From contig CASEPH010000323.1 in the NCBI GenBank assembly GCA_949289625.1, positions 1 to 24,189 on the forward strand: a stretch of 24,189 bases of DNA. Reading direction: 5' to 3'. The notes under the pieces were generated by a model, which searched no databases, had not been told where the DNA came from, and saw only the letters and a list, made by a program, of their open reading frames with translations. A program made the translations under genes and the position numbers. This document shows, one piece after another, positions 21,548 to 24,189 of this stretch (the stretch's first letter is position 1; each line of letters starts with the position of its first letter). The DNA is from an uncultured Clostridia bacterium. Its GTDB lineage: Bacteria > Bacillota_A > Clostridia > Oscillospirales > Oscillospiraceae.

Positions 21548-23374
21548 TTGGTCCAAAAGTTCAAAAAACACAGCAGGATTCCCCTGCGGAATTGGCTGAT
21601 TGCACTGGCGTTGCTGGTGGTGATCGGCGCGGTGCTGATGATATGGTTTTACCGCAGTCAGGATCCCGCTGCGCTGGATGCAAAAAAATACATCAAGTAT
21701 AATATCCTCCATATGGCGCAGGATTGCCAGGAGACAGAAGCGGCGGGACTTGAAGGACATATTCAAATGCGCCTGTACTTGAATGGGGAGGAAACCACCG
21801 ATTATTACTATGATGAAACTGCCAGCATGGAGCGGGTGTATAGTACAAAATCGGCAACACGACTTGTGAATTACCATGATGGCTACAGCCTGGATTTTCC
21901 TGCGGGAACGGAATTTGATTTCAGCCGTAGTGCAGCGCTGATCCTTGGGGAAGGAGAAGGATTTCAGATTACCGTCACCAAGGAATATAGCCCCTATTCT
22001 GACGCAACAGAAGAGATGACGCAGGGACTGGAAAGCTATGGGGTTGACTTCCCCTGGGAGGACGGCGTGGATCAATACATCGCTTACTACCAGTGCCGCT
22101 TTTTGTTAAATGAGGATTGGCAGACCAATAACGATGTGACGGTGTCTCCAGTGGAGATCTTTGATGCCAACGGACACAAGGGATATTTGTTCCATGCGGT
22201 GATCTCCGATATGGCATCGGAAGAATATGACGCCTATACCTATGGGTTTATTCGCTATGCGGATCAGGACTTTATGCGGATCGTTGTCAAATACGATCAG
22301 GATAATACGGCGCTGCGGGATAGCTTGGTGAAACTGTTTTCTAATTTCCAAATCTTTGCGCCCTTTGGCAGTTCCTATTATGATACGGAGTATGCCCCAG
22401 TTGTACCTGAAAACTGGTCCAAGGAAACCCTGGAGTTATACAACAGGATTGCCGGTAGCGACGAGGTGTTCTGGGGAATTTATACGGACGATATTTACGA
22501 AACAGGCATTGATGAAACCGTGCCCGCCATGGAGCAGGAACTGGACTACAAATTTTCGGTGGTCCTTGCTTATGTCCATGCCATTCACGAGTTTCCCACG
22601 GAGTTTATGGAGGAAAACTGGGAAAACGGACGTATCGTGGAGCTGACCTATCAGCTGACGGAAAATAATAATGAGGATATTTGCGGCTATAGTCCTCTGC
22701 TGGATCTGTATCGGGGAGGAGACGATTCCTATATTCGCGAATTTGCCCAGGCGGCAAAGGAGTTTGGGCACCCGTTCCTCTTCCGTCTTTGCAACGAAAT
22801 GAACAGTGATTGGACCAGCTATGGCGGCGTGAACAATATGGCGGATCCCGAGGTGTTTATTTCCGTATGGCGCAAAATCTATGAGATCTTTCAGGAAGAA
22901 GGGGTGGATAATTGCATTTGGATCTTTAATCCCAACGACAGAAACTGTCCCCCAAATCGGTGGAATGATGGGGCCAATTACTATCCGGGCAACGAGTATG
23001 TCCAGATGCTGGGCGTTACCGGGTACAATAACGGCACCTACTATTCCCAGTGGGCAGAAGAGTGGCGTGAATTTGATACCATATATGACGCAGTGCAGAG
23101 CCAATACGCGGCGGTATTTGGAGAATTTCCCTGGATCATTACGGAGTTTGCCTCCAGCAGTGTGGGCGGAGACAAGGCGGCGTGGATCGAGCAAATGTTT
23201 CGCAGCATTGGGAACTATCCGAACATCAAAATTGCGGTATGGTTCAGTTCGGCAGACTATGACAGTCAGGGAAATGTGGCGCGCCCTTACTGGCTGGATG
23301 AAACGCCCGAGACGGTATCTGCCTTTCGGGAAGGCCTGGCTGCATATTCCCACCGATCCCTGATCGGAAACTGA
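21548..23374 (+). CDS. Membrane-anchored GH26-like glycosidase (mannanase family)
   Basis: A 608-residue protein starting with TTG at 21548, after AAGGAGGTG (21534-21542). A short basic stretch and one membrane helix (residues about 14-34, NWLIALALLVVIGAVLMIWFY) anchor it with the bulk outside. Residues about 40-270 form a beta-rich domain of unknown type. The C-terminal domain (about 290-600) resembles glycoside hydrolase family 26: FLFRLCNEMNSDW, where Glu417 would be the acid/base, and WIITEFASS, where Glu533 would be the nucleophile, with a Trp-rich WIFNPNDRNCPPNRWNDGANYYPG between them. GH26 enzymes cut beta-mannans or related glycans. The link to an LtaS-like enzyme suggests it trims or transfers a surface polymer and is not a nutrient enzyme (inference). 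Confidence 0.78.
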   Translation: MVQKFKKHSRIPLRNWLIALALLVVIGAVLMIWFYRSQDPAALDAKKYIKYNILHMAQDCQETEAAGLEGHIQMRLYLNGEETTDYYYDETASMERVYSTKSATRLVNYHDGYSLDFPAGTEFDFSRSAALILGEGEGFQITVTKEYSPYSDATEEMTQGLESYGVDFPWEDGVDQYIAYYQCRFLLNEDWQTNNDVTVSPVEIFDANGHKGYLFHAVISDMASEEYDAYTYGFIRYADQDFMRIVVKYDQDNTALRDSLVKLFSNFQIFAPFGSSYYDTEYAPVVPENWSKETLELYNRIAGSDEVFWGIYTDDIYETGIDETVPAMEQELDYKFSVVLAYVHAIHEFPTEFMEENWENGRIVELTYQLTENNNEDICGYSPLLDLYRGGDDSYIREFAQAAKEFGHPFLFRLCNEMNSDWTSYGGVNNMADPEVFISVWRKIYEIFQEEGVDNCIWIFNPNDRNCPPNRWNDGANYYPGNEYVQMLGVTGYNNGTYYSQWAEEWREFDTIYDAVQSQYAAVFGEFPWIITEFASSSVGGDKAAWIEQMFRSIGNYPNIKIAVWFSSADYDSQGNVARPYWLDETPETVSAFREGLAAYSHRSLIGN

Positions 23375-23409
23375 GCGCCGGTTTTTTGGCATTTTCTCTA
23401 TGAATTTTG

Positions 23410-23445
23410 AAAGCGTGGTCATGGTGCGGCATGACCGCGCTTTTT
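23410..23445 (+). terminator. Terminator of the LtaS-like/GH26 operon
   Basis: A 14-bp stem with one wobble (23410-23423 with 23430-23443) and a 6-nt loop, running into five T (23441-23445). It lies 36 nt after the stop codon. Confidence 0.88.
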
Positions 23446-23591
23446 CCAATCAGGTTTAGATGGCAGGGAACGTAAAGATAGACGCTCAAATAATGTGGGA
23501 ATGCATATGGGGAGGAACCCCTTGCCTGGTGTGCGGGACGGAGTGCAGAAGCGTTCTGGAATAATTCTGCGGAAGAATGTCTAAAATGCCA

Positions 23592-23619
23592 TTGACAAAC
23601 GGTTGATTCGTGGTAAAAT
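23592..23619 (+). promoter_or_regulatory. Promoter of the alaS T-box transcript
   Basis: Consensus -35 TTGACA (23592-23597), a 16-nt spacer, and -10 TAAAAT (23614-23619) with extended TGG. The start would be near 23626. The stretch 23446-23590 just upstream shows no gene, only a small GGGG...CCCC hairpin and an imperfect GCAGAA/TTCTGC hairpin. Confidence 0.85.
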
Positions 23620-23625
23620 GAAGGA

Positions 23626-23850
23626 AATATCGCAATTGCGTCGACGGAAAGAAAAATGCTGTGCCGGTCAAAGCGAACGGGGAAACGGTGGGAGCCCCGG
23701 GACCATGGCAGCATTTGGGCCGCTCCTGAGCTGACCGGGATGACCGGTACGTTTGCCGCGTTAAGGCGTCTGAGGTGTCTTTCTTGGCAAATCAGGGTGG
23801 TACCGCGTGAGAGCTTTCTCCCGCCCCTGTCTTTGGGGGCGGCTTTTTTG
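23626..23850 (+). promoter_or_regulatory. T-box riboswitch (tRNA-Ala sensing) of alaS
   Basis: The leader contains the canonical T-box AGGGTGGTACCGCG (23794-23807), whose TGGT bulge pairs with the free tRNA end; the final T fits the A discriminator base of tRNA-Ala. Stem I is recognisable: AATGCTG...CAGCATT arms, an apical CGGGG...GGTGGGAGCCCCG element, and CTCCTGAGC on the 3' side. Adjacent GCC (23719-23721) and GCT (23722-23724) are Ala codons in about the right place for the specifier; I cannot decide between them. A terminator follows: CCGCCCC (23821-23827) with GGGGCGG (23836-23842), then six T. Uncharged tRNA-Ala should favour antitermination and so raise alanyl-tRNA synthetase. Confidence 0.93.
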
Positions 23851-23887
23851 TCGGCATTTGCAAGATGGAAATTGGGAGGATTTTGGT

Positions 23888-24189
23888 ATGAAGAAATTTG
23901 GACTCAATGAGCTCCGTGAAATGTTTTTGTCCTTTATGGAGAGCAAGGGGCATCTGCGGCTGCCCAGCTTTTCCCTGATTCCGCAGAACGACGCGTCCCT
24001 ACTGCTGATCAACTCAGGCATGGCCCCCATGAAGCCCTATTTCACCGGGGAAAAGGAGCCGCCTCGGCACCGGATCACCACCTGCCAGAAGTGCATTCGT
24101 ACCGGCGACATCGAGAACATCGGCAAGACGGCTCGCCATGGCACCTATTTTGAGATGCTGGGCAACTTCTCCTTCGGCGACTATTTCAA
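23888..24189 (+). CDS. alaS: Alanyl-tRNA synthetase, N-terminal part
   Basis: About 100 residues are visible before the window ends. They match the class II catalytic core of Ala[48 protein letters not shown], then the motif 2 region [39 protein letters not shown] with the invariant Cys and Arg positions. The enzyme attaches alanine to tRNA-Ala. The ATG at 23888 follows GGGAGGA (23874-23880) by 7 nt. It is controlled by the T-box just upstream. The gene is cut by the window edge and is not broken. Confidence 0.97.
   Translation, partial: MKKFGLNELREMFLSFMESKGHLRLPSFSLIPQNDASLLLINSGMAPMKPYFTGEKEPPRHRITTCQKCIRTGDIENIGKTARHGTYFEMLGNFSFGDYF

Noticed and set aside
20831..22075. 414-codon minus-strand frame spanning the LtaS-like/GH26 gene junction
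   Set aside because: It crosses two well-supported plus-strand genes, has no ribosome site, and its composition is that of a shadow frame. The same applies to 22436-23449 and 16302-17501.
1..24189. CRISPR arrays, tRNA or rRNA genes, phage or transposase genes
   Set aside because: No regularly spaced repeats, no tRNA cloverleaf and no integrase or transposase were seen on either strand. The only direct repeats are the pair at 11801-12062.

Overview
The window looks like chromosomal DNA of a moderately GC-rich, low-oxygen Firmicute, most likely a gut clostridium of the Oscillospirales (inference). The signs are strong AGGAGG ribosome sites, many GTG/TTG starts, a T-box ahead of alaS, a rubrerythrin, LtaS-like polymer synthases, ECF vitamin-transporter S components and DUF6483/DUF4363/DUF421 proteins. 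Nothing points to a phage or plasmid. Almost every gene end carries a clean rho-independent terminator.

Layout. 1-295: tail of a MATE-type exporter. 296-776: gene-poor stretch with two hairpins. 777-2453: orphan solute-binding lipoprotein. 2605-3954: citrate synthase behind a near-consensus promoter. 4170-6464: two ECF S components flanking a P1-family (DmpA/NylC-like) peptidase; the S-component genes face each other but have nearly identical 5' leaders. 6669-9424: OmpR-type response regulator and sensor kinase. 9686-11839: LtaS-like membrane sulfatase. 11801-12062: 31-bp direct repeats flanking four hairpins. 12043-13148 (minus): DUF6483 protein and an AlkD-like DNA glycosylase. 13244-14661: YbaK-type deacylase, TSCPD protein, rubrerythrin. 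14722-15075 (minus): small uncharacterised protein. 15197-18194: methionine ABC transporter operon metQ-metN-metI behind a long leader. 18261-19315 (minus): DUF421/DUF4363 pair. 19640-23374: a second LtaS-like enzyme and a membrane-anchored GH26-like glycosidase. 23592-24189: T-box leader and start of alaS.

The most striking region is the methionine operon. MetQ is circularly permuted: after a normal lipoprotein signal peptide, the half that is usually C-terminal comes first and the usual N-terminal half comes last. The operon has no room for a SAM riboswitch or T-box. A strong promoter is followed at once by a 36-codon reading frame with 10 Met and 4 Cys codons, and then by a terminator, which is the layout of a ribosome-mediated attenuator. 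A second strong candidate for new biology is the compact RNA hairpin shared by the two ECF S-component leaders, abutting the Shine-Dalgarno sequence in both. Functions are assigned by reading motifs by eye; no database search was possible.
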